Shown: positions 9,466 through 19,056, counted from the first letter of the stretch. The stretch is DNA of 64,000 nt from Brevundimonas sp. (GCF_013912065.1 NZ_JACESA010000001.1:124001-188000); one strand, 5' to 3'. The notes: generated by a model not told the origin, from the sequence alone. Numbers and translations are program-made.

Positions 9466-11823
9466 CTAGTCGGCGCGTTCCACGAAACTGTCGATCACGC
9501 GCTTCTCGCCGGCCTTTTCGAACTCGACCAACAGCTTGTTGCCCTCGACGACGCGCACGCTTCCGTAGCCGAACTTCTGGTGAAAGACGCGTTCGCCCTT
9601 TTTCCAGCCGGAACTGGACTTCGGATCAGCCGTGGCGATCAGGCGGCCGTCGCCCTCGATCACGGCCTTACGGGCCGGGAGCTTGTTCGGGGTCTGGGCG
9701 GCGGTGAAGCTTTGGGCGCGTTTCCAGCCGGGGGAGGAATAGCCGCTGCCGAACGAGGGCGCGTCATCCCAGCGGCTCTTGGCCTCCTTCATGCCGGCGG
9801 AGGCGCCGTAGTAGCCGGTGTCGGATTGCGGATCGACATGGGCGATGGGCAGTTCGTCGACGAAGCGGCTGGGCAGTTGCGAGGTCCAGCGGCCATAGAC
9901 CAGCCGGTTGGCGGCGAACGAGATGCGCGCGTCCTGTTTGGCGCGGGTGACGCCGACATAGGCCAGGCGGCGTTCCTCCTCGAGGCCCTTTTCGCCCTTT
10001 TCGTCGATGCTGCGCTGGCTGGGGAAGACGCCTTCCTCCCAGCCGGGCAGGAAGACCAGCGGGAACTCCAGCCCCTTGGCGCCGTGCAGGGTCATGATCT
10101 GAACCGCCCCGTCGCCGTTCGGATCGTCGCTGGTCGCGCGCTCCAGATCCATGACCAGGGAGACATGCTCCAGATAGGCCTGCAGCGTCTCGAACTGCTG
10201 CATCGACTGGGTCAGTTCCTTCAGGTTGTCCAGCCGCGTCTGACCGCTGGTGCGGTCGGCCTTCTGCATGTCGGTGTAGCCGCTTTCCTCCAGCACCGTC
10301 TCCATCACCTGCCAGTGGGGCGTATTCTCGGAAAGCGCTCGCCAGCGGTCCAGGTCGCGCACGAAGTTGGACAGGGCGGTGCGGGTGCGGGCCTGAAGCT
10401 CGTCAGTGTTGATCAGGCCGCGCACGGCGGTCAGGGCCGAGAGGTCGTGCTGACGCGCGATCTGAAGGATCTTCTGGACGCTGGTGTCGCCGATGCCGCG
10501 CTTGGGCACATTGACGATGCGTTCGAAGGCCAGGTCGTCGTCCTCGGACTGGATCAGCCGCAGATAGGCGTGGGCGTCGCGGATTTCGGCGCGCTCGAAG
10601 AAGCGGGGGCCGCCGATGACCTGATAGGGGATGGCCAGCATGACCAGCCGTTCTTCAAAGGCCCGCATCTGAAAGGAGGCGCGGACCAGGATGGCCATGT
10701 CCTTGTATTTCAGACCGGGTTCGCCGGCGTGGGGGCGGCGGGCGGTCTCGATCTCGTCGGCGATCAGTCGGGCCTCGGCCTCGCCGTCCCAGACGCCGCG
10801 CACCCGCACCTTGTCGCCGCTGTCGTCCTCGGTCCACAGCGTCTTGCCCAGCCGGTCGCGATTGGCGGCGATCAGGCCCGAGGCGGCGCCGAGGATGTGG
10901 CTGGTGGAGCGATAGTTGCGCTCCAGCTTGACGATCTTGGCGCCGGGGAAGTCGCGCTCGAACCGTAGGATGTTGTCCACCTCGGCCCCGCGCCAGCCAT
11001 AGATCGACTGATCGTCGTCGCCGACGCAGCAGACGTTTCCGGTAGAGGCGGTCAGCAGCCGCAGCCACAGATATTGGGCGACATTGGTGTCCTGGTATTC
11101 GTCGACCAGGATGTAGCGGAAGCGACGTCTGTATTCCTCGGCCAAGTCGGCATGCTGGGACAGGATGGTGATGTTGTGCAGCAGCAGGTCGCCGAAATCG
11201 CAGGCGTTCAGGCTGCGAAGCCGGGCCTGGTAGGCGGCGTAAAGACCTTGGCCCTTGCCGTTGGCGAAATCCTCGCCGGGAGGCAGTTTCTCGGGCGTCC
11301 AGCCGCGGTTCTTCCAGTGGTCGATCAGGCCGGACAGCGACTTGGGCGTCCAGCGTTTGGTGTCGATATTGGCGGCTTCCAGCAGCTGTTTCAGCACCCG
11401 TTCCTGGTCGTCGGTATCCAGGATGGTGAAGCTGGACTTCAGCCCGACCAGTTCGGCGTGGCGGCGCAGGATCTGGGCGGCGATGGAGTGGAAGGTGCCC
11501 AGCCAGCGCAGGCCCTCGGCCGAGGGACCGATCAGATGGGTGATCCGTTCGCGCATCTCGCGCGCGGCCTTGTTGGTGAAGGTGACGGCCAGCAGTTCCC
11601 ATGGCTTGGCTCGGCCGGTCGCGAGGATGTGCGCCAGTCGCGTCGTCAGCACCCGCGTCTTGCCCGTGCCGGCGCCGGCCAGGACGAGGACGGGCCCTTC
11701 GGTCGTCTCGACCGCCTCGCGCTGCTCGGGATTCAGGCCGACCAGATAATCGCGCGCGTCTCCTTCTCCAGGCGCTCGCGCGCGAGCCAGGTCTGAAATA
11801 CGGGGCGCGGGAAGATCGGTCAC
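9466..11823 (-). CDS. uvrD: UvrD/PcrA-type ATP-dependent DNA helicase
   Basis: This superfamily 1A 3'-5' helicase acts in nucleotide excision and mismatch repair and removes RecA filaments. The core has Walker A AGAGTGKT, motif II VDEYQDTN, motif III GDDDQSIYGWRG and motif VI VGVTRAKQ. The C-terminal region ends with a Tudor-like basic domain (GERVFHQKFGYGSVRVVEGN) that binds RNA polymerase in PcrA/UvrD. The start is uncertain. The frame is open back to a TTG at 11955; the only ATG or GTG before the conserved core is the GTG at 11823, giving 785 residues. Neither has a good ribosome-binding site. An ATG near 11866 lies one base out of frame. Confidence 0.93.
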   Translation of the reverse strand: MTDLPAPRISDLARARAPGEGDARDYLVGLNPEQREAVETTEGPVLVLAGAGTGKTRVLTTRLAHILATGRAKPWELLAVTFTNKAAREMRERITHLIGPSAEGLRWLGTFHSIAAQILRRHAELVGLKSSFTILDTDDQERVLKQLLEAANIDTKRWTPKSLSGLIDHWKNRGWTPEKLPPGEDFANGKGQGLYAAYQARLRSLNACDFGDLLLHNITILSQHADLAEEYRRRFRYILVDEYQDTNVAQYLWLRLLTASTGNVCCVGDDDQSIYGWRGAEVDNILRFERDFPGAKIVKLERNYRSTSHILGAASGLIAANRDRLGKTLWTEDDSGDKVRVRGVWDGEAEARLIADEIETARRPHAGEPGLKYKDMAILVRASFQMRAFEERLVMLAIPYQVIGGPRFFERAEIRDAHAYLRLIQSEDDDLAFERIVNVPKRGIGDTSVQKILQIARQHDLSALTAVRGLINTDELQARTRTALSNFVRDLDRWRALSENTPHWQVMETVLEESGYTDMQKADRTSGQTRLDNLKELTQSMQQFETLQAYLEHVSLVMDLERATSDDPNGDGAVQIMTLHGAKGLEFPLVFLPGWEEGVFPSQRSIDEKGEKGLEEERRLAYVGVTRAKQDARISFAANRLVYGRWTSQLPSRFVDELPIAHVDPQSDTGYYGASAGMKEAKSRWDDAPSFGSGYSSPGWKRAQSFTAAQTPNKLPARKAVIEGDGRLIATADPKSSSGWKKGERVFHQKFGYGSVRVVEGNKLLVEFEKAGEKRVIDSFVERAD

Positions 11824-11970
11824 AGGCGGGAAAAGGTCCGGGCGGTCAGATTCGAATAGGGGAACATAAGGGGACCGGACGGCGATGTCAGCGCCGTGGG
11901 GAAAATGAAACTTCGGAACCCGCTTGTTCGACGGCCTGTTCCTGACCCGATGCAACGAAAGGCGCAGAAG

Positions 11971-12180
11971 ATGAGACAGTCCTCGGACCCGTCGCCGAAA
12001 GGCGAGAAGAGCGGCTGGCGCGCCTTCGCCCTGGGCATGGCCGCCATGTTCGCCGTGATGGCCCTGTGGGTCGTTCTGGTCGAGACGGGGTCAGACCCGG
12101 ACGACGAAGTCCGATTGATCGGCCGTCCCCAGACGGAGGGCGAGGCCGAACCGGAGCGACCTATTTCAGGCTATAGGTGA
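11971..12180 (+). CDS. Small single-pass membrane protein
   Basis: I do not recognise this protein. The 69 residues from ATG 11971 show a basic cytoplasmic start, one membrane segment (FALGMAAMFAVMALWVVLV, about residues 20-40) and an acidic tail. AAAGG lies eight to nine bases before this ATG. Upstream starts (GTG 11896, ATG 11905, ATG 11950) are in frame but would overlap the possible 5' end of the divergent helicase gene. The 3' end overlaps the convergent SIMPL-domain gene by 20 bases. Confidence 0.55.
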   Translation: MRQSSDPSPKGEKSGWRAFALGMAAMFAVMALWVVLVETGSDPDDEVRLIGRPQTEGEAEPERPISGYR

Positions 12181-12880
12181 TGGTGGTCACGACGCGGACC
12201 TTTTTGTCGATCGAACCGGCTTCGTCGCCGCCCGAACCGTCGCGCGGCAGGATCTCGAACGAGCCCTGGGTCGCCTGACGGATCGGCCCCAGGGGCGTGC
12301 CGGAATCCTTGGCGAACTGTTCGGCTCCGGTTCGCGCCGCGGCCGTGCCTTCGGCGATCATCTGCGGGCGGACCTGATTCAGCTTCGTGAAGATGTAGGA
12401 GGGACCCTGGAAGTCCTGCAGCACCACGCCCTGTCGCACCAGATCGTTCAGGGCGCGCGTCGTCGTCTGCACCCGCGCCACGTCATTGGTCCGCACGATC
12501 ACCGTCTGGGCCAGGATGAAGCGCGGGCCGCCGTTCTGGGAGCCATATTCGCGCGACCGGGTGTCGGCGACCTCGAGCCGGCCTAGATCGACGGCGCTCG
12601 CCGGATAGCCCTGGGCGTTCAGGAACTGCCGCACCAGGGTCAAGTCGCCGTCGATCCGCGCCTGGACCTCGGCCAGCACATCTCCGGAGGCGGTGAAACG
12701 CAGCGGGAGCACGGCCAGGTCGGCCTTTACATCACGCTCGGATAGACCGCGCACGGTCACGGTCCGGTCGCCGGCCCTGGCATGGATCACCCCCTGGCCG
12801 ACCAGGGCGCCGGCGCCGACGAGGCCGAGCGCCAACAGGCCGCCGAAGACGGCGGCCGGGATCAGACGGTCATGGTCCAT
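12161..12880 (-). CDS. SIMPL-domain (DUF541) envelope protein
   Basis: This 239-residue protein of the SIMPL/DUF541 family has an N-terminal membrane anchor or uncleaved signal (about residues 8-30), and the rest is predicted periplasmic. Family features are the opening TVTVRGLSERDVKADLAVLPL and the long central helix-strand alternation ending with RVVTTITYSL. Members such as Escherichia coli YggE are linked to oxidative-stress tolerance and others to outer-membrane assembly, but the biochemical role is not settled. AAGGGAGA lies eight bases before the ATG. It appears monocistronic. Confidence 0.88.
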   Translation of the reverse strand: MDHDRLIPAAVFGGLLALGLVGAGALVGQGVIHARAGDRTVTVRGLSERDVKADLAVLPLRFTASGDVLAEVQARIDGDLTLVRQFLNAQGYPASAVDLGRLEVADTRSREYGSQNGGPRFILAQTVIVRTNDVARVQTTTRALNDLVRQGVVLQDFQGPSYIFTKLNQVRPQMIAEGTAAARTGAEQFAKDSGTPLGPIRQATQGSFEILPRDGSGGDEAGSIDKKVRVVTTITYSLK

Positions 12881-12905
12881 GGGTATCTCCCTTTAGGGAG
12901 CGATG

Positions 12906-13130
12906 TTACGTCGCCGCGCCTTTCTCCGCCACCCAGTTCAACGCCATAAGGCGGCAGGCGGAGGCCAGCGGCCGGCGGCCGCGCGCCGCATCCACCTCCG
13001 CCAGAAGCTGGGCCTTGCTGAGACCTCGCTGCTGGGCGATGCGGTCCAGCACGGCCCAGAACTCCGGCTCCAGAGCGACAGAGGTGGCGTGGCCGGCCAA
13101 TACGACCGATCGCTTGCTCAGGCCGCTCAT
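12906..13130 (-). CDS. Ribbon-helix-helix domain protein
   Basis: This 74-residue protein has the alphaproteobacterial ribbon-helix-helix pattern: a short beta strand (KRSVVLAGHATSVALE) followed by two helices (EFWAVLDRIAQQRGLS and KAQLLAEVDAARG) and a tail with LASACRLMALNWV. It probably binds DNA as a dimer; the target is unknown. In many alphaproteobacteria this family sits beside fumC, a DUF4169 gene and sspB. Here those four genes lie within 7 kb but are not contiguous. Confidence 0.8.
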   Translation of the reverse strand: MSGLSKRSVVLAGHATSVALEPEFWAVLDRIAQQRGLSKAQLLAEVDAARGRRPLASACRLMALNWVAEKGAAT

Positions 13131-13292
13131 CGCGCCCGTTTCGAAACGGCGTCCAGCGGGGGGACGGAGGGAATCATCGGGACGTGGCGCATCGCGGCCT
13201 CCTTCAAATCCAGTCTGTCACACTCGGGCGCAAGACGTGAGCGGCGCCGTGGCGCGCGCGATGATAACGAGCCTCCGCAGCCGGAGCCCGTC

Positions 13293-14189
13293 ATGAGTCG
13301 CCCCTTTATGATCATCGCCATCGCCGTCTGCGCCCTGATCTGGGGAACGACCTGGTTCGCGATCACACTGCAACTGGGGCCGGTCGATCCGATCGCTTCC
13401 ATCGTTTGGCGGTTCGGCCTGGCCGCGGTCGTCCTTTTCGCCTTTTGCGCCCTGACGCGTCGGCCGCTGAAACTGACCCGCGCCCAGCATCTGGCCGCCG
13501 TCGGCCAGGGCGCTTTCGTCTTCGCGGTCAGCTACGGCTTCGTCTATGCGGCGGAGGAAAGGGTCGCCTCCGCCGTCGTCGCCGTGATTTTCGCCGCCCT
13601 GGCCTTCGTCAACCTGGTGCTGTTCCGCATCGTATCGGACCAGAAAGCGGCCCCCGGCGCCTGGCAGGGGGCGCTGCTGGGCGTCTGCGGCGTGGCGGTT
13701 CTGTCCTTTGGACAACTCACGGGGGCGGCGGGGGCAGGGGCCGGCCTCGATCCCCCGCTGGGCGTGATCTTCGCCCTGATCGCGGTTCTGGCGTCCGCCG
13801 TCGGCAACTGGTTCGCCTGGCGCGGCCAGCAGGCCGGCGCTCCGGTCCTGGGCGCCACGGCCTGGGCCATGGGCTACGGCACGGTCATGCTGGCGATCTA
13901 TGGTTTCGCGACCGGCGTCGAATGGCGGATCGAACCGACCCCGGCCTATATTCTGTCGTTGCTGCACCTGTCCCTGTTCGGTTCGGTGATCGCTTTCGGG
14001 CTCTATTTCACCCTGGCGCGTCAGAGAGGATATGCTCTCGCCAGCTATATCTCGGCCCTGACGCCCCCGATCGCGGTCATCATGTCCGTCGTTTTCGAAG
14101 GCGCCCAGGTCGGCGCCTCCATGCTGGTCGGGCTGGGACTGGTGCTCGGCGGCCAGGTCTTGCTGATCCGCGCGCCCAAGCCGGACTGA
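13293..14189 (+). CDS. EamA/DMT-superfamily transporter
   Basis: This 298-residue integral membrane protein has about ten hydrophobic segments in two EamA repeats (residues about 5-135 and 150-290), the plan of drug/metabolite exporters. The first repeat opens with ALIWGTTWFA, typical of the family. The substrate cannot be inferred. The start is ATG 13293, with CGGAG six bases upstream; the frame is open further upstream but that part has no membrane segments and no ribosome-binding site. It faces the DUF4169 gene tail to tail with only two bases between. Confidence 0.88.
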   Translation: MSRPFMIIAIAVCALIWGTTWFAITLQLGPVDPIASIVWRFGLAAVVLFAFCALTRRPLKLTRAQHLAAVGQGAFVFAVSYGFVYAAEERVASAVVAVIFAALAFVNLVLFRIVSDQKAAPGAWQGALLGVCGVAVLSFGQLTGAAGAGAGLDPPLGVIFALIAVLASAVGNWFAWRGQQAGAPVLGATAWAMGYGTVMLAIYGFATGVEWRIEPTPAYILSLLHLSLFGSVIAFGLYFTLARQRGYALASYISALTPPIAVIMSVVFEGAQVGASMLVGLGLVLGGQVLLIRAPKPD

Positions 14190-14191
14190 CG

Positions 14192-14398
14192 TCAGCTTTT
14201 CGGCGGGGTCTCGTCCGTCGCCGGAGCGGCGAGTTTCTGTCCGTCCAACAGCTGCGCGGCGCGCGAGCGTTCGATGTCCGCCGCAGTCTTCTGTCCTTTG
14301 GATCGACCATGGGCCACGCGGTTCGCGGCCGCGCGCGCCTTGTCGTCCGCCTTGACTCGAGCCTTGCGCACCCGGTTCAGGTTGATGACCTCCGCCAC
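14192..14398 (-). CDS. DUF4169 family protein
   Basis: This very basic 68-residue protein matches DUF4169: it opens with AEVINLNRVRKARVK and continues as one charged Ala/Lys/Arg-rich helix (DDKARAAANRVAHGRSK). The role is unknown. The family usually neighbours fumC and a ribbon-helix-helix gene in alphaproteobacteria. It follows the patatin gene on the same strand with a two-base gap, so the two may be co-transcribed. Confidence 0.85.
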   Translation of the reverse strand: MAEVINLNRVRKARVKADDKARAAANRVAHGRSKGQKTAADIERSRAAQLLDGQKLAAPATDETPPKS

Positions 14399-14400
14399 GG

Positions 14401-15642
14401 CTAGTTCTGTCCTGGCGAAACCGCCTCAGCCGCGCCCTTCGGCTTGAGCGCGTCAGGCACCTGATCCGCTGGTACCACCTCCACTGGGATGAAAGGGGCC
14501 GTTGGTGCGGTCTGGTCGAGGCGGGTCCATCCCTCGGGCGAGCGACCTCGTTCGCGCCCGAGGTCGAACATGGCGGTCATGGTCGGTTGATCGAATTTCA
14601 GGCTGGAAGCCTCGACATTGTCGGGAATGGCCGACAGCGCCAGGGTGGAGCCGTTGCGCTGGGCGAAGGCTGCGGTCGTCGCCAGATGGGTGCGAAGCGA
14701 CGCCTTGCTCATGCTGTCGTAGCTGCGCATCAGAATGTCGGTCAGGCGTCCCGGCGTGACGCCTTCATTGCGTCCCACCTGGCCGTTGACGATGACATAG
14801 AGTGCTCCGCCGGCTCGCTGGTCCGCGCTGCGCGTCCACAGTGTCAGGTTTTCCGGAATGGCCAGGAAGGGTATGTTCACCCCGCCATCGGCATGCATCT
14901 CCATGACCACCGTCCGGTCCGGCTGCATTCCGGCGATCAGCACCGGCGGGAAGACCCCCGGTATGCTGGCCGAGGCGACCAGCACCTCCCTGAACAGGGC
15001 GCGGGCGTTGTCGTCGTTCTGAGTGGCGAGAACGCCCATGTCCCATATGACGGTCTCCTCGCTGTCCAGGTTGGTCGTGGCGACCAGAAGCCGGCGACCC
15101 TTGGCATGTTCGCGAGCGATGGCCTGCAGCAGTTCGGGCGTGACGTTTTCGTCCACCAGTTCGCGCAGGGCCGAGGCGCTGAAAAGGCTTGGATAGAGGA
15201 AGATCGCGAAGCTGCGCCAACCCAGCAGGTTGCTGGCCCCGCCGCCGGTGTAGGCGCGTTTGAGCTGGGGGTCCCAGTCGGACCCGACGAAGGCGAACGG
15301 CGCAGCCAGGGCGCCGGTGCTGACGCCGGTTACGATATTGAAGACGGGTCGGTCCCCGCGTTCCGTCCACCCCACCAGCACGCCGGCCCCGTAGGCGCCG
15401 TTCGCGCCGCCGCCAGACAGGGCGAGCAGGTTGAAGGGTTTGTCGGCCGCGAGCAGTCCGCCCACTTCCTCGGTAAAGGCTTCCAGCCGCGCGGCGTCGT
15501 TGGAGCGAATCCGCGGATCCTCGGCCGGGACCAGCGATCCGTCAGCGATGCGCAACGGGCCGGTTGGGCGAGCCAGTGTGCCGCAGGCCGCCACCGTCAG
15601 AGCCATCACGGCCGCCAGCAGACTGGATGCGATCCGTCTCAT
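14401..15642 (-). CDS. Patatin-like phospholipase lipoprotein
   Basis: This 413-residue patatin-family lipid acyl hydrolase has a lipoprotein signal peptide (lipobox VAAC, with Cys near residue 20), so it should be anchored in the envelope. The oxyanion motif is SGGGANGAYGAG and the nucleophile Ser is in GVSTG; the catalytic Asp is in HADGG. The likely substrate is a phospholipid or other acyl ester. The start at ATG 15642 is set by AGGAG (15650-15654) seven bases upstream; an ATG 30 bases further up lacks a ribosome-binding site. DUF4169 follows on the same strand. Confidence 0.9.
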   Translation of the reverse strand: MRRIASSLLAAVMALTVAACGTLARPTGPLRIADGSLVPAEDPRIRSNDAARLEAFTEEVGGLLAADKPFNLLALSGGGANGAYGAGVLVGWTERGDRPVFNIVTGVSTGALAAPFAFVGSDWDPQLKRAYTGGGASNLLGWRSFAIFLYPSLFSASALRELVDENVTPELLQAIAREHAKGRRLLVATTNLDSEETVIWDMGVLATQNDDNARALFREVLVASASIPGVFPPVLIAGMQPDRTVVMEMHADGGVNIPFLAIPENLTLWTRSADQRAGGALYVIVNGQVGRNEGVTPGRLTDILMRSYDSMSKASLRTHLATTAAFAQRNGSTLALSAIPDNVEASSLKFDQPTMTAMFDLGRERGRSPEGWTRLDQTAPTAPFIPVEVVPADQVPDALKPKGAAEAVSPGQN

Positions 15643-15799
15643 CGAAATGCTCCTCATTGTGTGCGCCGTCATACAGCCGCGTCGATCGGTCTGTCATCAC
15701 GGGATAAATACACAGCGCCTTTAAGCGCCGCCGTTTGAAACCCCGTCGTGTAGGCGGACGTTGTCGGGCTCGGAGCCATCCAACCTAAGGAGGATCATC

Positions 15800-16039
15800 A
15801 TGCTCGACACGTCGCTCATCAAGGAACATCTCGAAGTCGTCGGTTCAGACGGCGGCCACGTCGGTCGTGTGGATCACGTTCTCGGAGATCAGATCGAGCT
15901 CGCCAAGCTGGATCTCGCCGGTGGGTTCAAGCACCACATGATCCCGGTCAGCTGGGTCGAGCGGGTCGACGACAAGCACGTCCATCTCAATCTGACCAAG
16001 GATGACGCCAAGGCCCGCTGGACCGAAAAGTCTCACTAG
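15800..16039 (+). CDS. DUF2171 domain protein
   Basis: This 79-residue protein matches DUF2171: SLIKEHLEVVGSDGGHVGRVDHVLGDQIEL, seen here in short conserved blocks, then HHMIPVSWVERVDDKHVHLN. The fold resembles PRC-barrel-like beta domains and the function is unknown. The ATG at 15800 follows a near-perfect AAGGAGG (15787-15793), which suggests high expression. A rho-independent terminator follows, so it is a single-gene unit. Confidence 0.85.
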   Translation: MLDTSLIKEHLEVVGSDGGHVGRVDHVLGDQIELAKLDLAGGFKHHMIPVSWVERVDDKHVHLNLTKDDAKARWTEKSH

Positions 16040-16067
16040 TCGCGAACCGGCTTACGACGAATTAACC

Positions 16068-16096
16068 AGGCCCCGCTGTCTTCGGCGGGGCCTTTT
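16068..16096 (+). terminator. Rho-independent terminator after DUF2171 gene
   Basis: The arms AGGCCCCGC (16068-16076) and GCGGGGCCT (16085-16093) form a perfect 9-bp stem with an eight-base loop, followed by TTTT. Confidence 0.85.
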
Positions 16097-16130
16097 GGCT
16101 ATCTGGTGAGTGTCGTTATCGGAGGGCGCG

Positions 16131-16517
16131 ATGATCCGGCTGATCCTGAACATTCTGTGGTTCATCTTCGGCGGCTGGCTGTCAGGTCTGCTGTGGCTGC
16201 TGGGCGGCTCCATCCTGGCCTTGACCATCGTCGGCCTGCCCTGGACCTTCGCCGCCTGGCGAATCGCCAGCTATTCCTTCTGGCCCTTCGGACGCGAGAT
16301 CGTCTGGCAGGAGGCCAATCCCGTATCCGGGTGTCTGGGACTGGTGCTGAACGTGGTCTGGTTCGTGGTCGCGGGCTGGTACATCGCCCTGTCTCACCTG
16401 ATCATCGCGGTCGCAGAGTTCGTGTCCATCATCGGCATACCCTTCGCGCTGAAGGATCTGGAACTGGCCAAGCTGGCGCTGGCGCCGGTCGGCCGGACGA
16501 TCCGGGACAAACCCTAG
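16131..16517 (+). CDS. yccF: YccF-family inner membrane protein
   Basis: This 128-residue membrane protein has the two YccF repeats: ILNILWFIFGGW opens the first and LVLNVVWFVVAGW the second, each followed by IVGLPW or IIGIPF. About four membrane segments are visible. The function is unknown. The ATG at 16131 follows GGAGGG by five bases. The 3' end overlaps the convergent DUF900 gene by four bases. Confidence 0.9.
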   Translation: MIRLILNILWFIFGGWLSGLLWLLGGSILALTIVGLPWTFAAWRIASYSFWPFGREIVWQEANPVSGCLGLVLNVVWFVVAGWYIALSHLIIAVAEFVSIIGIPFALKDLELAKLALAPVGRTIRDKP

Positions 16518-17587
16518 GGCGCATTCGGCCTGGTCGGTTCAGGCGGGCGGACGGGTCTCACGCCCGTTTCGGCGATGAGGCGCCATGATCGCTGCCGCTC
16601 GATGAAAACCCGGTTGGGGATTTCGTCCAGCACTGTATCGGACAGGACCGACGACATGTCGTCGCTCATCGCCTGGCTGCGGACATAATAGCTATGCTCG
16701 ATGAAGGGATCGGCGGCGCCCGCCACGACCCGGCAATCGACAAGCGCCACCTTCTTGGGGATCAGATCGATGAGCCTAGGTCCGTCGGACCCCAGTCTGT
16801 CCGGGTTGGCCTTGGTTTTGTCCGAGACCGTCAGTCCCTTGTCGTTGGGATTGAAGTAGACGGTCACCTGCCGCCCGATTCTGGGTAGCAGCCGCAGTTT
16901 CGTGTCGTGTTCGAAAGCGTCGTCGTCCTCGTCCGGGGCGGCGAGCAGAATCTGGTCGAACAGGCGCGTCAGGCCGTCCCGGTCCTTGGCGATCAGGGCC
17001 TGCAGCGCCTGGCGAAGCACATAGGCGCCCATGCTGTGGGTCAGCAGGTGAACCCGTCGCTGGCAATAGTCGGCCTCGTTCAACGCCAGGACGAAGTCAC
17101 GGAACTTCAGAAAGGCCCGCGCGATGGAAGGTCCCGACGCCCGAGCGTCCTCCCGGTCGCTGTAATAGGACATCCACGGCACTTTGGCGCCGTCCGACGG
17201 CCAGCTGAACACCACGATGTTGAGCGGGTGTCCGCCGACGTTCAATCCTTGGGCCAGCAGGGCCGCGGTCTGGAGCGCCGCTGTGAAACTGACGTTGAAT
17301 CCGTGGATGAAGACCAGGGTGTCGTATTTGCGCCCCGTCGCCATGGTCGTGCGGAGGTCCTCCATGAACATTCCGGCGCCTGTCTTGGTGACGTCGGGCT
17401 GGTTCAGAATGTCGGGATAGACGTTCAGATCCTCCAGGACAGGCCTGACGGGGTCTGGCCTGAAGTCGGCGTATCCGAACCGCAGCGCCGCCACGCCGTC
17501 CAGATTGAACGTCCGGCCGAAGATCTGCTTCTTGTTGGCCGGCTGGTAGTTGCGGTTGGTCGCGAAGAACACCCGGACGTCGGCCAT
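16514..17587 (-). CDS. Alpha/beta hydrolase of the DUF900 family
   Basis: This 357-residue protein is a predicted serine hydrolase with an alpha/beta-hydrolase fold (DUF900). The conserved opening VFFATNRN is followed by the oxyanion strand FIHGFNVSF and the nucleophile elbow THSMGAY (Ser near residue 185). Candidate acid Asp lies in LAAPDEDDD and the His in FIEHSYY. There is no clear signal peptide. Substrate is unknown. It is oriented like fumC but separated from it by a strong hairpin. Confidence 0.85.
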   Translation of the reverse strand: MADVRVFFATNRNYQPANKKQIFGRTFNLDGVAALRFGYADFRPDPVRPVLEDLNVYPDILNQPDVTKTGAGMFMEDLRTTMATGRKYDTLVFIHGFNVSFTAALQTAALLAQGLNVGGHPLNIVVFSWPSDGAKVPWMSYYSDREDARASGPSIARAFLKFRDFVLALNEADYCQRRVHLLTHSMGAYVLRQALQALIAKDRDGLTRLFDQILLAAPDEDDDAFEHDTKLRLLPRIGRQVTVYFNPNDKGLTVSDKTKANPDRLGSDGPRLIDLIPKKVALVDCRVVAGAADPFIEHSYYVRSQAMSDDMSSVLSDTVLDEIPNRVFIERQRSWRLIAETGVRPVRPPEPTRPNAP

Positions 17588-17608
17588 CGTCGCCTCCAGA
17601 ACGACGAC

Positions 17609-17633
17609 GGCCCGAGGGCTGATCCCTCGGGCC
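17609..17633 (-). terminator. Hairpin after fumC, probable terminator
   Basis: A perfect 10-bp stem, GGCCCGAGGG on each strand, with a five-base loop lies in the 77 bases between fumC and the DUF900 gene. There is no clear T tract, so termination may be partial or Rho-dependent. Confidence 0.5.
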
Positions 17634-17664
17634 GCGCCTTGGTTGCAAGTCTAGCAGCCGGACA

Positions 17665-19056
17665 TCAGCCCGGCGAGATCATCTTCTCGGGCCGCACTGC
17701 TTCATCGAACTCGGCATCGGTCAGATAGCCGCCGCCGACGGCTTCCTCGCGCAGGGTGGTGCCGTTCTTGTGCGCGGTCTTGGCGATCTTGGCGCAGAGG
17801 TCGTAGCCCAGCTTGCCGTTCAGGGCCGTGACCAGCATCAGCGAGTTGTTGAGGCCGCGCGCGATATTGTCCTCGCGCGCCTCGATGCCGACGACGCAGT
17901 TGTCGGTGAAGCTGATGGCCGCATCGGCGACCAGGCGGACCGACTGCAGGAAGTTGTAGGCCATGACCGGGTTGTAGACGTTCAGCTCGAAATGCCCCTG
18001 CGAGCCGGCGAAGGTCAGGGCGGCGTTGTTGCCGAACACCTGGACGCAGACCTGGGTCAGGGCCTCGCACTGGGTGGGATTGACCTTGCCCGGCATGATC
18101 GACGAGCCCGGCTCGTTCTCCGGCAGGGCCAGTTCGCCCAGACCCGAACGCGGTCCGGAGCCCAGGAAGCGGATGTCGTTGGCGATCTTGAACAGCGAGG
18201 CGGCGACCGTGTTGATCGCCCCGTGGCTGAAGACCATGGCGTCGTGGGCGGCCAGGGCCTCGAACTTGTTCGGCGCCGTGGTGAAGGGCAGGCCGGTGAT
18301 CTCGGCGATCTGGGCCGCGACCTTTTCGGCAAAACCAATGGGGGCGTTCAGGCCGGTGCCGACGGCGGTGCCGCCCTGGGCCAGTTCCATCAGCTTGGGC
18401 AGGGTCTGCTCGATCCGCTCGATGCCGTTGGCGACCTGTTGCGCATAGCCGCCGAACTCCTGGCCCAAGGTCAGGGGGGTGGCGTCCTGGGTGTGGGTGC
18501 GGCCGATCTTGATGATGTGGGCCCAGGCCTTGGCCTTGGCGTCCAGGGCGGCGTGCAGATGCTTCAGGGCCGGGATCAGGTCGTTGACCACCTGTTCCGC
18601 GCAGGCCACGTGCATGGCCGTCGGATAGGTGTCGTTCGACGACTGGCTCATATTGACGTGGTCATTGGGGTGGACCGGCTTCTTGGAGCCCATCTCGCCG
18701 CCCAGGATCTCGATGGCGCGGTTCGAGATCACCTCGTTGGCGTTCATGTTCGACTGGGTGCCCGAACCCGTCTGCCAGACGACCAGGGGGAAATGGTCGT
18801 TCAGCTTGCCTTCGATGACTTCGTTGGCGGCCTTGATGATGGCGTCGGCCAGGGCGGGGTCCAGCTTGCCCAGGTCGCGGTTGGTCTCGGCGGCGGCGCG
18901 CTTGACGATGCCAAGTGCCCGTACGACCGGCAGGGGTTGCTTCTCCCAGCCGATCTTGAAGTTTCCCAGCGACCGCTGCGCCTGGGCGCCCCAGTAGCGA
19001 TCGGCTGCGACCTCGATGGGGCCGAAGGTGTCGGTTTCGATGCGGACGTTGCTCAT
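17665..19056 (-). CDS. fumC: Class II fumarate hydratase
   Basis: Fumarase C converts fumarate to L-malate in the tricarboxylic acid cycle and needs no iron-sulfur cluster. It has 463 residues, typical for the family. Conserved blocks are [14 protein letters not shown] (about residues 97-110), [16 protein letters not shown] and the signature [13 protein letters not shown], whose Ser acts as base. The gene ends 32 bases before a hairpin. The divergent RusA-like gene starts 107 bases upstream. Confidence 0.97.
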   Translation of the reverse strand: MSNVRIETDTFGPIEVAADRYWGAQAQRSLGNFKIGWEKQPLPVVRALGIVKRAAAETNRDLGKLDPALADAIIKAANEVIEGKLNDHFPLVVWQTGSGTQSNMNANEVISNRAIEILGGEMGSKKPVHPNDHVNMSQSSNDTYPTAMHVACAEQVVNDLIPALKHLHAALDAKAKAWAHIIKIGRTHTQDATPLTLGQEFGGYAQQVANGIERIEQTLPKLMELAQGGTAVGTGLNAPIGFAEKVAAQIAEITGLPFTTAPNKFEALAAHDAMVFSHGAINTVAASLFKIANDIRFLGSGPRSGLGELALPENEPGSSIMPGKVNPTQCEALTQVCVQVFGNNAALTFAGSQGHFELNVYNPVMAYNFLQSVRLVADAAISFTDNCVVGIEAREDNIARGLNNSLMLVTALNGKLGYDLCAKIAKTAHKNGTTLREEAVGGGYLTDAEFDEAVRPEKMISPG

